Notes: a model not told the origin generated them from the sequence alone. A DNA stretch of 64,000 bases from Burkholderiaceae bacterium (GCA_017992055.1 JAGOPK010000015.1:23819-87818), one strand, 5' to 3'; counted from the first letter of the stretch, positions 8,700 to 17,585 are shown. Numbers and translations: made by a program.

Positions 8700-8708
8700 G
8701 CCGGGCCC

Positions 8709-9323
8709 TCAGGCCGGCGGCGCGGTGTCGATGAAGCTCTGGCGCGTGGCCAGCTTGGCCGCCAGCTTGGCCAGGTTGGGATGCTCGCCGCGCCAGTCGA
8801 TCTGCGCGAAGCGGAAGTCCAGATAGGCCAGCGACACGCCCACGGCCACATCGGCCAGCGTGAAGTGGTTGCCGCTGCACCAGGGCTTGTCGCCCAGGCC
8901 CAGGCTCATGGCCTTCAGCGAGCTGTGCACGCGGCTGAGCTGGCGCTCGATCCAGGCGGGGCTGCGCGCGCCCTCGCGCGGGCCCCAGGTGGCCTCCAGC
9001 CGGGCCAGGATGGCGGCGTCGTTGACGCCATCGGCCAGCGCCTCCCAGGTGCGCACCTCCACCCGCTCGCGGCCCGACGGCGGGATCAGCTTGCCCACCG
9101 GCGACAGCGTGTCCACGTACTCGACGATGACGCGGGAATCGAAGACGGCCTCGCCGCCTTCCATGATCAGGCAGGGCACCTTGCCCAGCGGATTGGACTT
9201 GAGGATCGTCTCCTGGGCCCACACGTCCTCGAGCACCAGCTCGTAATCGAGCTTCTTCTCGGCCATCACGATGCGCACCTTGCGCACGTAGGGGCTGGTC
9301 AGCGATCCGATCAGTTTCATCAT
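8709..9323 (-). CDS. Glutathione S-transferase family protein
   Basis: 204 residues. N-terminal thioredoxin-like domain starts KLIGSLTSPYVRKVRIV with the SPYVRK segment at the glutathione site, the cis-Pro in LGKVPCLI and the ESR-equivalent FDSRVIVEYVD. The helical C-terminal domain carries FTLADVAVG, the conserved N-capping motif of GSTs. Cytoplasmic; substrate cannot be predicted. Start ATG 9323 or the adjacent ATG 9320. It lies 69 nt downstream of the cytosine-deaminase-like gene on the same strand and may be co-transcribed. Confidence 0.9.
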   Translation of the reverse strand: MMKLIGSLTSPYVRKVRIVMAEKKLDYELVLEDVWAQETILKSNPLGKVPCLIMEGGEAVFDSRVIVEYVDTLSPVGKLIPPSGRERVEVRTWEALADGVNDAAILARLEATWGPREGARSPAWIERQLSRVHSSLKAMSLGLGDKPWCSGNHFTLADVAVGVSLAYLDFRFAQIDWRGEHPNLAKLAAKLATRQSFIDTAPPA

Positions 9324-9392
9324 GCGCGTTGTGGTTCTGGCGGCCCGGACGGGCGAGGACTTCCCTGGCGGCAGATTCTAGCCAGCGGTGTT

Positions 9393-10688
9393 TCAGAGCG
9401 TGTCGGCCGGCCGCGCCAGCGTGAAGTCGACGCTGGCCGGCCGGCCCGGCAGGGCCAGCGCCGCGCTGGCCGGCGCCATGCGCGACAGCACCTGGCCGCG
9501 CCGCAGCACCAGCAGGCGCGGCGGGCGCAGGCGCAGCGCCTCGACCGGGCTGCGTGCCTGCAGCAGCACGAAGCTGGCGTCGCAGCCGGGCTCCAGGCCA
9601 TAGCGCTCCAGCCCCAGCACGCGTGCGGCATTCACCGTCACCGCGTCAAAACACTGGCGCATCGCCGCCTGGCCGGTCATCTGGGCCACATGCAATCCCA
9701 TGGATGCGACCTCCAGCATGTCGCCCGACCCCAGGCTGTACCAGGGGTCCATCACGCAGTCGTGGCCGAAGGCCACGTTCACGCCCGCGGCCAGCAGCTC
9801 GGGCACGCGGGTCATGCCGCGACGCTTGGGGTAGCTGTCGTGGCGGCCCTGCAGCGTGATGTTGATCAGCGGGTTGGCCACCGCGTGCACGCCCGCCTCG
9901 GCGATCAGCGGCAGCAGCTTGCTGACGTAATAGTTGTCCATGGAATGCATGGACGTCAGGTGCGAGCCGGTGACGCGGCCCTGCAGGCCCAGGCGCTGGG
10001 TGTGGAAGGCCAGGGTCTCGATGTGGCGCGAGTGCGGGTCGTCGCTTTCGTCGCAGTGCATGTCCACGCGCAGGCCGCGCTCGGCCGCCAGCTCGCACAG
10101 GATCTTCACGCTCTCGGCGCCATCGGCCATGCTGCGCTCGAAGTGCGGGATGCCACCGACCACGTCCACGCCGCGGTCGAGGGCGCGCTTCAGGTTGTCC
10201 AGCGCGCCGGCGCAGCGCAGCACGCCATCCTGCGGAAAGGCCACCAACTGCAGATCGAGGTAGGGCGCCACGCGGCGCTTGACCTCCAGCAGCGCGTCCA
10301 CCGCCAGCAGACGCGGGTCGCACACGTCCACGTGGCTGCGGATGGCCAGCAGGCCGCGGGCCACGGCCCAGTCGCAGTAGGCCAGCGCGCGCTCGATCAG
10401 GGCCTCGGGTGTCAGCAGCGGCTTGAGCTCGCCCCACAGCGCGATGCCCTCCAGCAGCGTGCCGCTGCCATTGACCCGCGGCAGGCCGTAGCTCAGTGTG
10501 GCGTCCATGTGGAAATGCGCGTCGACGAAGGGCGGGCTGAGCAGCCAGCCCTGGGCATCGATGACTTCACAACCGGCCGGCGGGCCCTCGGGGCATAGGC
10601 CGGGGCCCAGCTCGGCGATGCGGCCATCGCGCACCAGCACATCGATGCCGGTGCGCCCGTCGGGCAGGGTGGCGTTGCGGATCAGCAT
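9393..10688 (-). CDS. codA: Cytosine-deaminase-family amidohydrolase
   Basis: 431 residues, close to E. coli CodA (427). Family landmarks in order: FVDAHFHMD (metal His pair), RSHVDVCDP, LQLVAFPQDG (the Gln that reads the cytosine edge in CodA), DMHCDESDD (metal His and catalytic Glu), TGSHLTSMHS, NPLINITLQGRHDSYPKRRG and FGHDCVMDPWYSLG. The catalytic Asp is kept (Asp310) but the next residue, Asp314 in E. coli CodA, is Cys311 here; that position is known to affect substrate choice. It may therefore deaminate a different pyrimidine or related ring. No codB permease is beside it. The symbol indicates the family only. Confidence 0.8.
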   Translation of the reverse strand: MLIRNATLPDGRTGIDVLVRDGRIAELGPGLCPEGPPAGCEVIDAQGWLLSPPFVDAHFHMDATLSYGLPRVNGSGTLLEGIALWGELKPLLTPEALIERALAYCDWAVARGLLAIRSHVDVCDPRLLAVDALLEVKRRVAPYLDLQLVAFPQDGVLRCAGALDNLKRALDRGVDVVGGIPHFERSMADGAESVKILCELAAERGLRVDMHCDESDDPHSRHIETLAFHTQRLGLQGRVTGSHLTSMHSMDNYYVSKLLPLIAEAGVHAVANPLINITLQGRHDSYPKRRGMTRVPELLAAGVNVAFGHDCVMDPWYSLGSGDMLEVASMGLHVAQMTGQAAMRQCFDAVTVNAARVLGLERYGLEPGCDASFVLLQARSPVEALRLRPPRLLVLRRGQVLSRMAPASAALALPGRPASVDFTLARPADTL

Positions 10689-10754
10689 GGGCGGTCAGGT
10701 CTCCGGCGGGTGCAGCGCAGCGAGCATCGCACGCCGCGATGGCATCATCGTCCG

Positions 10755-11606
10755 ATGCTCACCCCAGAACAGCAAGCCCGATACCAGGCCGACGGCTACC
10801 TGGTGCTGCCCGGCTTCCGCCCGGCCGACCGCATCGCCGCGCTGCGCCAGCGCGCGCTCGAGATCGTCGAGGCCTTCGACGCCGACCGCCATCGCACCAT
10901 CTTCAGCACCCAGGACCAGGCGCGGCGCAGCGCCGACGCGGTGTTCATGGCCTCGGCCCAGGGCATCGAGTGCTTCTTCGAGGAAGAGGCCTTTGACGAC
11001 CAGGGCCGGCTGAAGCAGGCCAAGGCCTTGTCGATCAACAAGATCGGCCATGCCATGCACGACCTGGACCCGGTGTTCGCCGAGTTCTCGCACGGTGCCG
11101 ACCTGGATGCGCTGGCGCGCGACCTGGGGCTGCGCCAGCCGCAGCTGTGGCAGTCGATGTACATCTTCAAGCAGCCGGCCATCGGTGGCGAGGTCAAGTG
11201 GCACCAGGACTCGACCTTCCTGGACACCACGCCGTCCAGCGTGGTGGGCTTCTGGTTCGCGCTCGAGGATGCCAACCGCGACAACGGCTGCCTGTGGGTG
11301 CAGCCGGGCGGCCACCGCGGCCCGCTGCGCGAGCGCTTTGTGCGCCGGCCCGAGCTGGGGCCCGATGCCGCCGGCATGCAGGCGCTGGACGCCACGCCCT
11401 GGCCCACCACCGAACAGGCGCTGCCGGTGGAGGTGAGCGCCGGCACCCTGGTGGTGTTTGACGGCATGCTGCCCCACTACAGTGCACCGAACCGCTCGGC
11501 GGTGTCGCGCCACGCCTACACGCTGCACGCCACCGATGCGTCGGCTGCGTACTCCGGGCTGAACTGGCTGCAGCGTCCGACGCTGCCCTTGCGCGGCTTT
11601 GTGTGA
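10755..11606 (+). CDS. Phytanoyl-CoA dioxygenase (PhyH) family Fe(II)/2-oxoglutarate oxygenase
   Basis: 283 residues, soluble. PhyH features: an opening TPEQQARYQADGYLVL, then WHQDSTFL with the first His and the Asp of the HxD iron triad, an Asn/Asp-rich substrate loop NRDNGCLWV, and distal His in DGMLPHYSAPN followed by the Arg/Ser that binds 2-oxoglutarate. Such enzymes hydroxylate branched acyl chains or small molecules; the substrate is not evident. The ATG at 10755 begins the recognisable domain. It is divergent from the cytosine-deaminase-like gene and converges with the secreted lipoprotein gene (9 nt between stops). Confidence 0.85.
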   Translation: MLTPEQQARYQADGYLVLPGFRPADRIAALRQRALEIVEAFDADRHRTIFSTQDQARRSADAVFMASAQGIECFFEEEAFDDQGRLKQAKALSINKIGHAMHDLDPVFAEFSHGADLDALARDLGLRQPQLWQSMYIFKQPAIGGEVKWHQDSTFLDTTPSSVVGFWFALEDANRDNGCLWVQPGGHRGPLRERFVRRPELGPDAAGMQALDATPWPTTEQALPVEVSAGTLVVFDGMLPHYSAPNRSAVSRHAYTLHATDASAAYSGLNWLQRPTLPLRGFV

Positions 11607-11615
11607 CCGCGCGGA

Positions 11616-13427
11616 CTACAGCGACGTCACCCGCGCGCTGATCGTGAAGCTGGACGACAGCGCCGTGCCCCCCGTGTGCGTGCCCGGGTTCTGCACCAGG
11701 CCGTTGAACTCGGTGCCGCCGGCCGCCAGCGTGCCGCCCAGCACCGCCGTGTAGCTGCTGCCGGTGGCCAGCAGCGGACTGCCCAGCAGCACGGCCGTGG
11801 CCGCGCTGGGCAGCGTGAAGGCAAAAGCGGCGCGGCCGCTGCTGTCGCGCAGCACCAGCAGGCCGCTGGACACGCTGCGCAGCGTGACGCAGTTCTGCGT
11901 GGCCAGGCTGGCCGTGACCGAACTGTTGCGCCCGCCGATGCCGATGAAGGTGCCGCCGGTCACCGTGAAGGCATTGCTGTCGCAGTCCAGCCCACCCTCG
12001 GCGCCGCTGGCGCCATTGGCCACCACCACGCCGCCGGTGAGGCTGAGTGTGCCGTTGCTGTCGATTGCGTCATTCTTGCTGGCCCTGGCGTAGACGAAGC
12101 CGCCGTTGATGACCAACGCCTTGCCGGCGTTCAGCGCGTCGTCGGTGCTGTTGATGACCAGGGTGCCGCCATTGATGGTGAGCGTGGACTTGGCCTCGAT
12201 GCCCTCGGGCGACAGCGAGCTGTCGCCATCGGCGGTATTGGTGTCCTCGTAGGGCGTGCCGGTGGTGGTGATGGTGATCGCCCCGCCGTTGATGGTGACG
12301 CGCGGGTCGGGATCGTCGGCGCTGGTGGTGGTGTCGCCGTCCTCGTCGCCTTCCCAAGAGGCGGTGATGGCCTTGTCGTGGCTGGTGATGGCCAGCGTGC
12401 CGGCATTGATGGCGATGAAGCCCACCGCTGCGGTCGTGCTCTCCTTGCCCTCGACCTTGATGCCCTTGCCGGCCGGCGTGGCGATGGTCAGCGCGCCGCC
12501 GTCCATCACGAAGGCGTTGTTGGCGCGCAGGCCGTCCTTCTTGGCGGCGCTCAGCGTCAGGCTGCCGGCACTCAGGCGCACATGGGCATCGCTGGCCAGC
12601 GCATGCTTGCTGGCCGCGCTGACCGCCAGGCTGCCGCTGCCCGACAGCAAGATGGGCCCCTCGGCAAAGCAGCAGGCCTTGAGGTCCATGCTGGCACCCG
12701 ATGGCGTGCTGCGCGCGCTGTAGCTGCTGCTGTCGCTGAGGGTGTTGCTGCCCACCAGCAGCACGTGGGCGCGCTGCTCGGACTGCAGGTTCAGCGCCGG
12801 GCCGTCGGCGCTGGCGATGCTGACGCCTTCGAGCGACAGGCGGTAGTCGCGGTCGCTGTAGACGGTGACGGTCTTGTTGCCGCTGCCGGTGAGCGCCAGC
12901 TCAAGATTGCGTCCGCTGGGCAGGGTGGCGGTGACGGTCCAGCCCAGGCTGTCCTCCACCACCCGCACCACGGTGCTGCTGTCCAGCGTGACCGGGATGC
13001 CGCTGCCATCGGCCGCGCCCACCACCAGGCTGCTGCTGCCGCTGCTGAGCGTGCCGCTGTCCAGTGCCAGCACCAGGCGCAGCAGGCTCAGCGCGGCGCT
13101 GCTGGCGCTGTCGTCGGTGTTGGCACCGGTCTCCAGCCGCCAGGCCCCCACCGTGGTGGTGGTGGCTGGCGCCACGCCGAGGCCGTTGGTGTCGGTGGCC
13201 GTGCTGCCCGAGCTGCCGCTGCTGCCCGATCCGCTGCTGCTGTCGGTGCCGCTGCTGGACCCGGTGCTGGCGGCTGCCGCCTCCGATCCACCGCCGCCGC
13301 CACAGCCGGCCAGCGACGCGGCGGCCGCCAGGCCCAGCAGCAGGGCCTGGCGCCGGTGGGCGGTGGCAGTGGCGATGCCGGCGGCGGCGACCGGAACAAC
13401 ACAGCGCGGATCGGGCAGGACAGGCAT
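11616..13427 (-). CDS. Secreted carbohydrate-binding-domain lipoprotein (DUF4353-like, repeat-rich)
   Basis: 603 residues. A signal region ends in the lipobox SLAGC, followed by a Gly then Ser/Gly/Thr low-complexity linker (about residues 42-80). The remainder is a beta-rich protein made of repeated units such as TINGGAITI, TINGGTLVI, VINGGFVYA and LTGGVVVANG, consistent with a right-handed beta-helix, as in the carbohydrate-binding domain family often called DUF4353. An Asp-rich segment (EGDEDGD, residues ~360) may bind calcium. Probably surface-exposed or periplasmic. The family and fold are from recalled pattern and moderately sure; ligand unknown. Only one start is plausible. Confidence 0.72.
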   Translation of the reverse strand: MPVLPDPRCVVPVAAAGIATATAHRRQALLLGLAAAASLAGCGGGGGSEAAAASTGSSSGTDSSSGSGSSGSSGSTATDTNGLGVAPATTTTVGAWRLETGANTDDSASSAALSLLRLVLALDSGTLSSGSSSLVVGAADGSGIPVTLDSSTVVRVVEDSLGWTVTATLPSGRNLELALTGSGNKTVTVYSDRDYRLSLEGVSIASADGPALNLQSEQRAHVLLVGSNTLSDSSSYSARSTPSGASMDLKACCFAEGPILLSGSGSLAVSAASKHALASDAHVRLSAGSLTLSAAKKDGLRANNAFVMDGGALTIATPAGKGIKVEGKESTTAAVGFIAINAGTLAITSHDKAITASWEGDEDGDTTTSADDPDPRVTINGGAITITTTGTPYEDTNTADGDSSLSPEGIEAKSTLTINGGTLVINSTDDALNAGKALVINGGFVYARASKNDAIDSNGTLSLTGGVVVANGASGAEGGLDCDSNAFTVTGGTFIGIGGRNSSVTASLATQNCVTLRSVSSGLLVLRDSSGRAAFAFTLPSAATAVLLGSPLLATGSSYTAVLGGTLAAGGTEFNGLVQNPGTHTGGTALSSSFTISARVTSL

Positions 13428-13553
13428 GCAGCACCAGGGCGTGACACGGGCATGACGCCCGTGTGAAGCATGTGCTGCCGCTGTTTCCGCGCTGTTGCCT
13501 GGCGGTGTCCGGCTGTTGCACCGGCTGACCAGGCGACCGCTCAGACGCCCCCG

Positions 13554-14507
13554 TCAGGCAGCGGCCGGCGCCAGCCCCAGCATCGCACGCGCCTCGGCCG
13601 GCGTGGCCACGGCGCGGCCGGCGTGGTGCGCACACTGAGCCAGGGCCTCAATCAGCGCGCCATTGCCCGCGGCGCGTGCGCCACCCGGCAGGTAGAAGGT
13701 GTCCTCCAGGCCCGTGCGCAACATGCCGCCCAGCTCGGCGGTCTTCTGATGCACCGGCCAGATCTCGGCGCGGCCGATCAGCGTGGTCTGCCACACCGCG
13801 TTCTCGGGCAGCCAGCGCGGCAGCAGGGCCAGCAGGTCGGCATCGCAGGGCATGCCGCTGGCCACGCCCATCACGAAGTTCAGCTCGGGAATGTAGGGCG
13901 ACCCCTGGGCCGCGGCGTTGCCGCGCCCGTCCCCCGAGGGGAGCGCGCCGGCTTGGGACGGCCCGGCGCCGGCGCTGACCATGCCGTTCTTCAGGTACAT
14001 GGCCACGCTGCGCACGATGCCGACGTCGAAGCACTCGAACTCGGGGTGGATGCCCAGCTCGTTCATCACGGCCAGCATGGCCTGGATCTTCTCGACCGGG
14101 TTGTCGAACACCATCGGCGGCCAGGCCCACTGGCCGTCTTCCTTGAGCTTCAGGTAGTTCAGGCTGCCGGCGTTGCAGGCCGCGGCCTCGGGGCGCACGC
14201 GGCGCAGGCAGTCCAGCGGGCCGGACAGGTCCTTGCCGATGATGCCGGTGGTGAGGTTGATCACCACGCCCGGGCAGGCGGCACGGATGGCCTCGGTGAC
14301 CTGCCAGGCCACCTCGGGGTCCCAACTGGGCAGGTGGCCCAGGCCCGGCTCCTGCCGTCGCAGGTGCACGTGCATGATACTGGCGCCGGCGTTGTAGGCG
14401 TCGCGCGCCTCGGCCGCCATCTGCGCGGGCGTGACCGGCACCGGGTGCTGGGCCGGGTTGGTGAGCACGCCGGTCAGCGCGCAGGTGATGATGGCCTTGT
14501 CGCTCAT
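13554..14507 (-). CDS. BKACE family beta-keto acid cleavage enzyme (DUF849)
   Basis: 317 residues. TIM-barrel enzyme of the Kce/BKACE family that splits beta-keto acids with acetyl-CoA into acetoacetate and a new CoA thioester using zinc. Landmarks: IITCALTGVLTNP at the start, ASIMHVHLR with the metal His pair, NLTTGII, CFDVGIVRS and NFVMGVASGMP. Between NGM (~residue 176) and the conserved PELNFVMG there are ~25 extra residues rich in Ala/Gly/Ser encoded by a GC-rich repeat, which look foreign to the fold. It is the last gene of the minus-strand carboxylase cluster, 109 nt after the alpha subunit, and might supply the cleavage step of that pathway. ATG at 14507 lies at the edge of a second repeat copy. 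Confidence 0.82.
   Translation of the reverse strand: MSDKAIITCALTGVLTNPAQHPVPVTPAQMAAEARDAYNAGASIMHVHLRRQEPGLGHLPSWDPEVAWQVTEAIRAACPGVVINLTTGIIGKDLSGPLDCLRRVRPEAAACNAGSLNYLKLKEDGQWAWPPMVFDNPVEKIQAMLAVMNELGIHPEFECFDVGIVRSVAMYLKNGMVSAGAGPSQAGALPSGDGRGNAAAQGSPYIPELNFVMGVASGMPCDADLLALLPRWLPENAVWQTTLIGRAEIWPVHQKTAELGGMLRTGLEDTFYLPGGARAAGNGALIEALAQCAHHAGRAVATPAEARAMLGLAPAAA
13897..13973. repeat. GC-rich repeat copy B, inside the BKACE coding sequence
   Basis: A ~77-base segment that parallels the intergenic copy at 14507-14583. The most similar core, 13925-13968, differs from the core at 14536-14581 at about five positions by eye (shared runs include GCCCGTCCCCCG, GCCGGCTTGGG and GGCCCGGCG). It keeps the reading frame and encodes the Ala/Gly/Ser-rich insert of the enzyme. 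Confidence 0.7.
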
Positions 14508-14583
14508 GGCCGCCCCTGGCCCGACGCCAGCGTCGGCCCGTCCCCCGCGGGGATGCGGGCCGGCTTGGGCGCGGCCCGGCGCT
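14507..14583. repeat. GC-rich repeat copy A, upstream of the BKACE gene
   Basis: Same element and orientation as the copy at 13897-13973. It fills most of the gap between the carboxylase alpha gene and the BKACE start and supplies the purine-rich bases just before the ATG. CCCCCGCGGGG and the CCGACGCCAGCGTCGG dyad could form hairpins, as in REP-type elements. Confidence 0.65.
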
Positions 14584-14616
14584 CGGCCCGCCGCACGGGC
14601 CACCTGTCCTGTGTCG

Positions 14617-16665
14617 TCATTCCACGGTCTCCTCGCTCGTCGTCTCGTCGGTATCCAGCTCCACCAGCAGCGCGCCGGCGGCCACGCTGTCCTTGGGCTG
14701 CACATGCACGGCCGTCACCCGGCCGGCGGCGCGGGCGTTCAGCCACATCTCCATCTTCATGGCCTCCACGCACACCAGCGGGGCGCCCGCGGCCACCCGG
14801 TCGCCCACCGCCACGGCCAGCGCGGCCACGGTGCCGGCCAGCGGGGCGCGCGTGCGGCGCGGGTCGGCCGCGTCGTCGCGTCGCGGCCAGGCCGACACCT
14901 CGGCGACGGTCCAGCCCAGGCCGGCGTCCACGGGCCTGGCCAGGTGCAGCTGGGGCTGACCGTCATCGCCCACGCCCGCGCAGGCCACGGCCTGCCGGCG
15001 CACGCCATCGACGTCGTAGCGCAGACCGTGGTCGTGCCAGCCCAGACACTGCAGCGTGAGCACGGCATCGCCCAGCGTCACGCTGACGCGGCCGGCGCCG
15101 GCCAGCGCCACGCGCAGCCGGCGCCGGGTGCCGCCCAGGCTCAGGTGCAGGTCGCGCGCGGCCACGGCCGCCGGGCGCAGCGGGCGCTCGGCGCCTGCGG
15201 CCGGCCCGTCCGCACCGGCCAGGCTGGCGCCCCAGACCCAGGCTGCCGCGGCCAGGGCCCACAGGGCCTCGTCGGGCTCGGGCGGCCGCAGCGGCGCCGG
15301 ACGCTCGCCCGCCGGCAGCGCCGCCCAGTCGTCCAGCAGGCCGGTGTGCAGACGCGCGCTGCGGAACTCGTCCCGGTCCAGCAGCTGGTGCAGGAAACGC
15401 GCGTTGTGCGCCAGGCCCAGCAGCGGCGCGTCGGCCAGGGCCGCGCGCAGGCGGCGGATGGCGTCGTCGCGGTCGCGGCCATGGGCAATCAGCTTGGCCA
15501 CCATCGCGTCGTAGTGCGGCGTGACCTGGCCGCCCTCGGCGATGCCGGCATCGATGCGCACGCCGTCGCGCAGCGCCGCCTGCGGACGCCAGTGCCGCAC
15601 CGGCCCGGTCTGCGGGAGAAAGCCCAGGTACGGATCCTCGGCATACAGCCTCACCTCGATGGCATGGCCGTCCAGGCACAGCTGCTCCTGCGCGATCGGC
15701 AGCGGCTCGCCGGCGGCGATGCGCAGCTGCCAGGCCACCAGGTCCAGGCCGGTGACGGCCTCGGTGACTGGGTGCTCGACCTGGAGCCGCGTGTTCATTT
15801 CCAGGAACCAGTGGTTCATCGCCGCATCGACGATGAACTCCACCGTGCCGGCACCCACATAGCCCACGGCGCGGGCGGCGGCCACCGCATCGGCGCCCAG
15901 GCGCGCGCGCATCGCGGCATCGACCACCGGCGATGGCGCCTCCTCGATCACCTTCTGGCGCCGACGCTGGGCCGTGCAGTCGCGCTCGCCCAGGTGGATG
16001 CAGTGGCCGTGGCTGTCGGCGAACACCTGCACCTCGATGTGGCGGCCGCGCTCGATCAGGCGCTCGAGCATCAGCGTGGCGTCGCCAAAGGCGCCCAGGG
16101 CCTCGCGGCGCGCGCCGGCCAGGGCCGCCGGCAGATCGGCCAGGTCGTGCACCAGGCGCATGCCGCGGCCGCCGCCGCCGGCCACGGCCTTGACCAGCAG
16201 CGGCGCACCCAGCGCCCGGCCCTCGGCGACGAGGCGCTCATCGCTCTGGTCGTCGCCCAGGTAGCCGGGCGCGCAGGGCACGCCGGCCGCGTGCATGCGG
16301 CGCTTGGCCGCCGCCTTGTTGCCCATGGCGGTGATGGCCGCCGGCGGCGGGCCGATGAACACCAGGCCGGCATCGGCGCAGGCCTGGGCGAAGTCGGCGC
16401 GCTCGGACAGGAAGCCATAGCCCGGGTGCACCGCATCGGCACCGGTGGCGCGCGCCGCGGCCAGCAGGGCCGGGATGCTCAGGTAGCTGTCGGCCGCCGG
16501 CGCCGGGCCGATGGCCACGGCCTCGTCGGCCTGCGCCACGTGCGCGGCGTCGGCATCCGCCGCGCTGAACACCGCCACCGTGCGGTAACCCAGCGTGCGC
16601 GCGCTGCGCATCACGCGGCACGCGATCTCGCCGCGGTTGGCGATCAGGATCTTGTGGAAGCCCAT
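14617..16665 (-). CDS. atuF: Acyl-CoA carboxylase alpha subunit (biotin carboxylase + biotin carrier; AtuF-like)
   Basis: 682 residues. Biotin carboxylase domain (1-~450): ANRGEIACRV, HPGYGFLSE, the ATP-grasp glycine loop KAVAGGGGRGM, EEAPSP and LEMNTRLQVEHPVTE. A middle BT-like region follows, and the C-terminus carries the biotinyl-Lys motif EAMKMEM. It carboxylates an acyl-CoA together with the beta subunit encoded at 18793-20430. Gene order (beta, acyl-CoA dehydrogenase, hydratase, alpha) is that of atuCDEF for geranyl-CoA, not of the leucine liu operon, whose beta subunit looks different. Substrate is inference. Starts 7 nt after the hydratase stop, so it is in the operon. Confidence 0.8.
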   Translation of the reverse strand: MGFHKILIANRGEIACRVMRSARTLGYRTVAVFSAADADAAHVAQADEAVAIGPAPAADSYLSIPALLAAARATGADAVHPGYGFLSERADFAQACADAGLVFIGPPPAAITAMGNKAAAKRRMHAAGVPCAPGYLGDDQSDERLVAEGRALGAPLLVKAVAGGGGRGMRLVHDLADLPAALAGARREALGAFGDATLMLERLIERGRHIEVQVFADSHGHCIHLGERDCTAQRRRQKVIEEAPSPVVDAAMRARLGADAVAAARAVGYVGAGTVEFIVDAAMNHWFLEMNTRLQVEHPVTEAVTGLDLVAWQLRIAAGEPLPIAQEQLCLDGHAIEVRLYAEDPYLGFLPQTGPVRHWRPQAALRDGVRIDAGIAEGGQVTPHYDAMVAKLIAHGRDRDDAIRRLRAALADAPLLGLAHNARFLHQLLDRDEFRSARLHTGLLDDWAALPAGERPAPLRPPEPDEALWALAAAAWVWGASLAGADGPAAGAERPLRPAAVAARDLHLSLGGTRRRLRVALAGAGRVSVTLGDAVLTLQCLGWHDHGLRYDVDGVRRQAVACAGVGDDGQPQLHLARPVDAGLGWTVAEVSAWPRRDDAADPRRTRAPLAGTVAALAVAVGDRVAAGAPLVCVEAMKMEMWLNARAAGRVTAVHVQPKDSVAAGALLVELDTDETTSEETVE

Positions 16666-16672
16666 GTCCGCC

Positions 16673-17476
16673 TCAGCCCTGCGGCATCCAGCGCGCCGGA
16701 CGCTTCTGCAGAAAGGCCAGCGTGCCCTCGGCACCTTCGGGCCCCAGGGCGGCCTGCGAGAACAGCGCCGCGGCCTCGGGCACCAGGCCGGCCGCGGGCT
16801 CCCAGCGCGCGCGGGCCAGCAGGGCCTTGGTGGCGGCCACGGCCGCCGGCGCGGCTTGCAACAGGCCGCGCAGCACGCGGGCCAGCGTGGCCTCCAGCTG
16901 ATCGGGCGCGCAGGCCTCGTGCACCAGGCGCAGCGCCAGCGCGGCGCGCGCATCCAGCCGCTCGCCGCCAAGGGCCAGGCGCTTGGCCTCGCTGTAGCCC
17001 AGGCGCTCGACCAGGAAGGGCGCGATCTGCGCCGGCACCAGGCCCAGCGAGGTTTCGGGCAGGCGGAACTGGGCGCCGTCCACCGCGATGGCCACGTCGG
17101 CCACGCAGGCCAGGCCGAAGCCGCCACCCATCACCGTGCCCTCGGCCACCACCACCACGGCCAGCCCGGTGCAGGCATAGGCCAGGCACAGCTCGCCAAA
17201 CTCGGCATTGGTGCGGGCCAGCGCATCGGGCTCCGCGGCCAGCCGGGCACGGGCCGCGGCCATGTCGGCGATGTCGCCGCCGGCGCAGAAATGGCCGCCG
17301 GCGCCGCGCAGCACCACCACGCGCGTGGCCGCATCGTGCTCGGCCGCCTGCAGCGCCGCGCGCAGCTCGCGCACCATCTGCAGCGACATGGCATTGCGCT
17401 GCGCCGGACGGTTGAGTGTGAGGTGCAGCACCGGGCCGTCCTGATGCAGGACAACGACAGGGGCAGATGCGTTCAT
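16673..17476 (-). CDS. atuE: Enoyl-CoA hydratase/isomerase family protein (AtuE-like)
   Basis: 267 residues, crotonase fold, cytoplasmic. Oxyanion-hole segments GHFCAGGDIADM and GGGFGLACVADVA are present, as is the Glu-bearing FRLPETSLGLVP (the second catalytic Glu position). In the atu pathway this enzyme hydrates isohexenylglutaconyl-CoA. The ATG at 17476 is chosen because homology starts there; an open frame continues upstream through a repeat region. A 109-nt gap with a REP-like element separates it from the acyl-CoA dehydrogenase gene upstream. Confidence 0.82.
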   Translation of the reverse strand: MNASAPVVVLHQDGPVLHLTLNRPAQRNAMSLQMVRELRAALQAAEHDAATRVVVLRGAGGHFCAGGDIADMAAARARLAAEPDALARTNAEFGELCLAYACTGLAVVVVAEGTVMGGGFGLACVADVAIAVDGAQFRLPETSLGLVPAQIAPFLVERLGYSEAKRLALGGERLDARAALALRLVHEACAPDQLEATLARVLRGLLQAAPAAVAATKALLARARWEPAAGLVPEAAALFSQAALGPEGAEGTLAFLQKRPARWMPQG

Positions 17477-17519
17477 GCGAACAGTCCTCCGACTACCAAG
17501 CACGCGCCGCGGATCCGGC

Positions 17520-17583
17520 TCCGCCGGTCCGCAGGGCGCGGCCCCCTTGAGGGGGAGCGCCGAAGGCGCAACGGGGGTGGGCC
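17520..17583. repeat. REP-like cluster of small hairpins in the carboxylase operon
   Basis: Three adjacent small dyads: CCGGCTCCGCCGG, CCCCCTTGAGGGGG and GCGCCGAAGGCGC, followed by GGGGGTGGGCC. They lie between the acyl-CoA dehydrogenase and hydratase genes of one operon. Elements of this sort are scattered in Burkholderiales genomes and can act in mRNA stability or transcription attenuation; here only the structure is seen. It is a different sequence from the 13897/14507 repeats. Confidence 0.6.
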
Positions 17584-17585
17584 AT

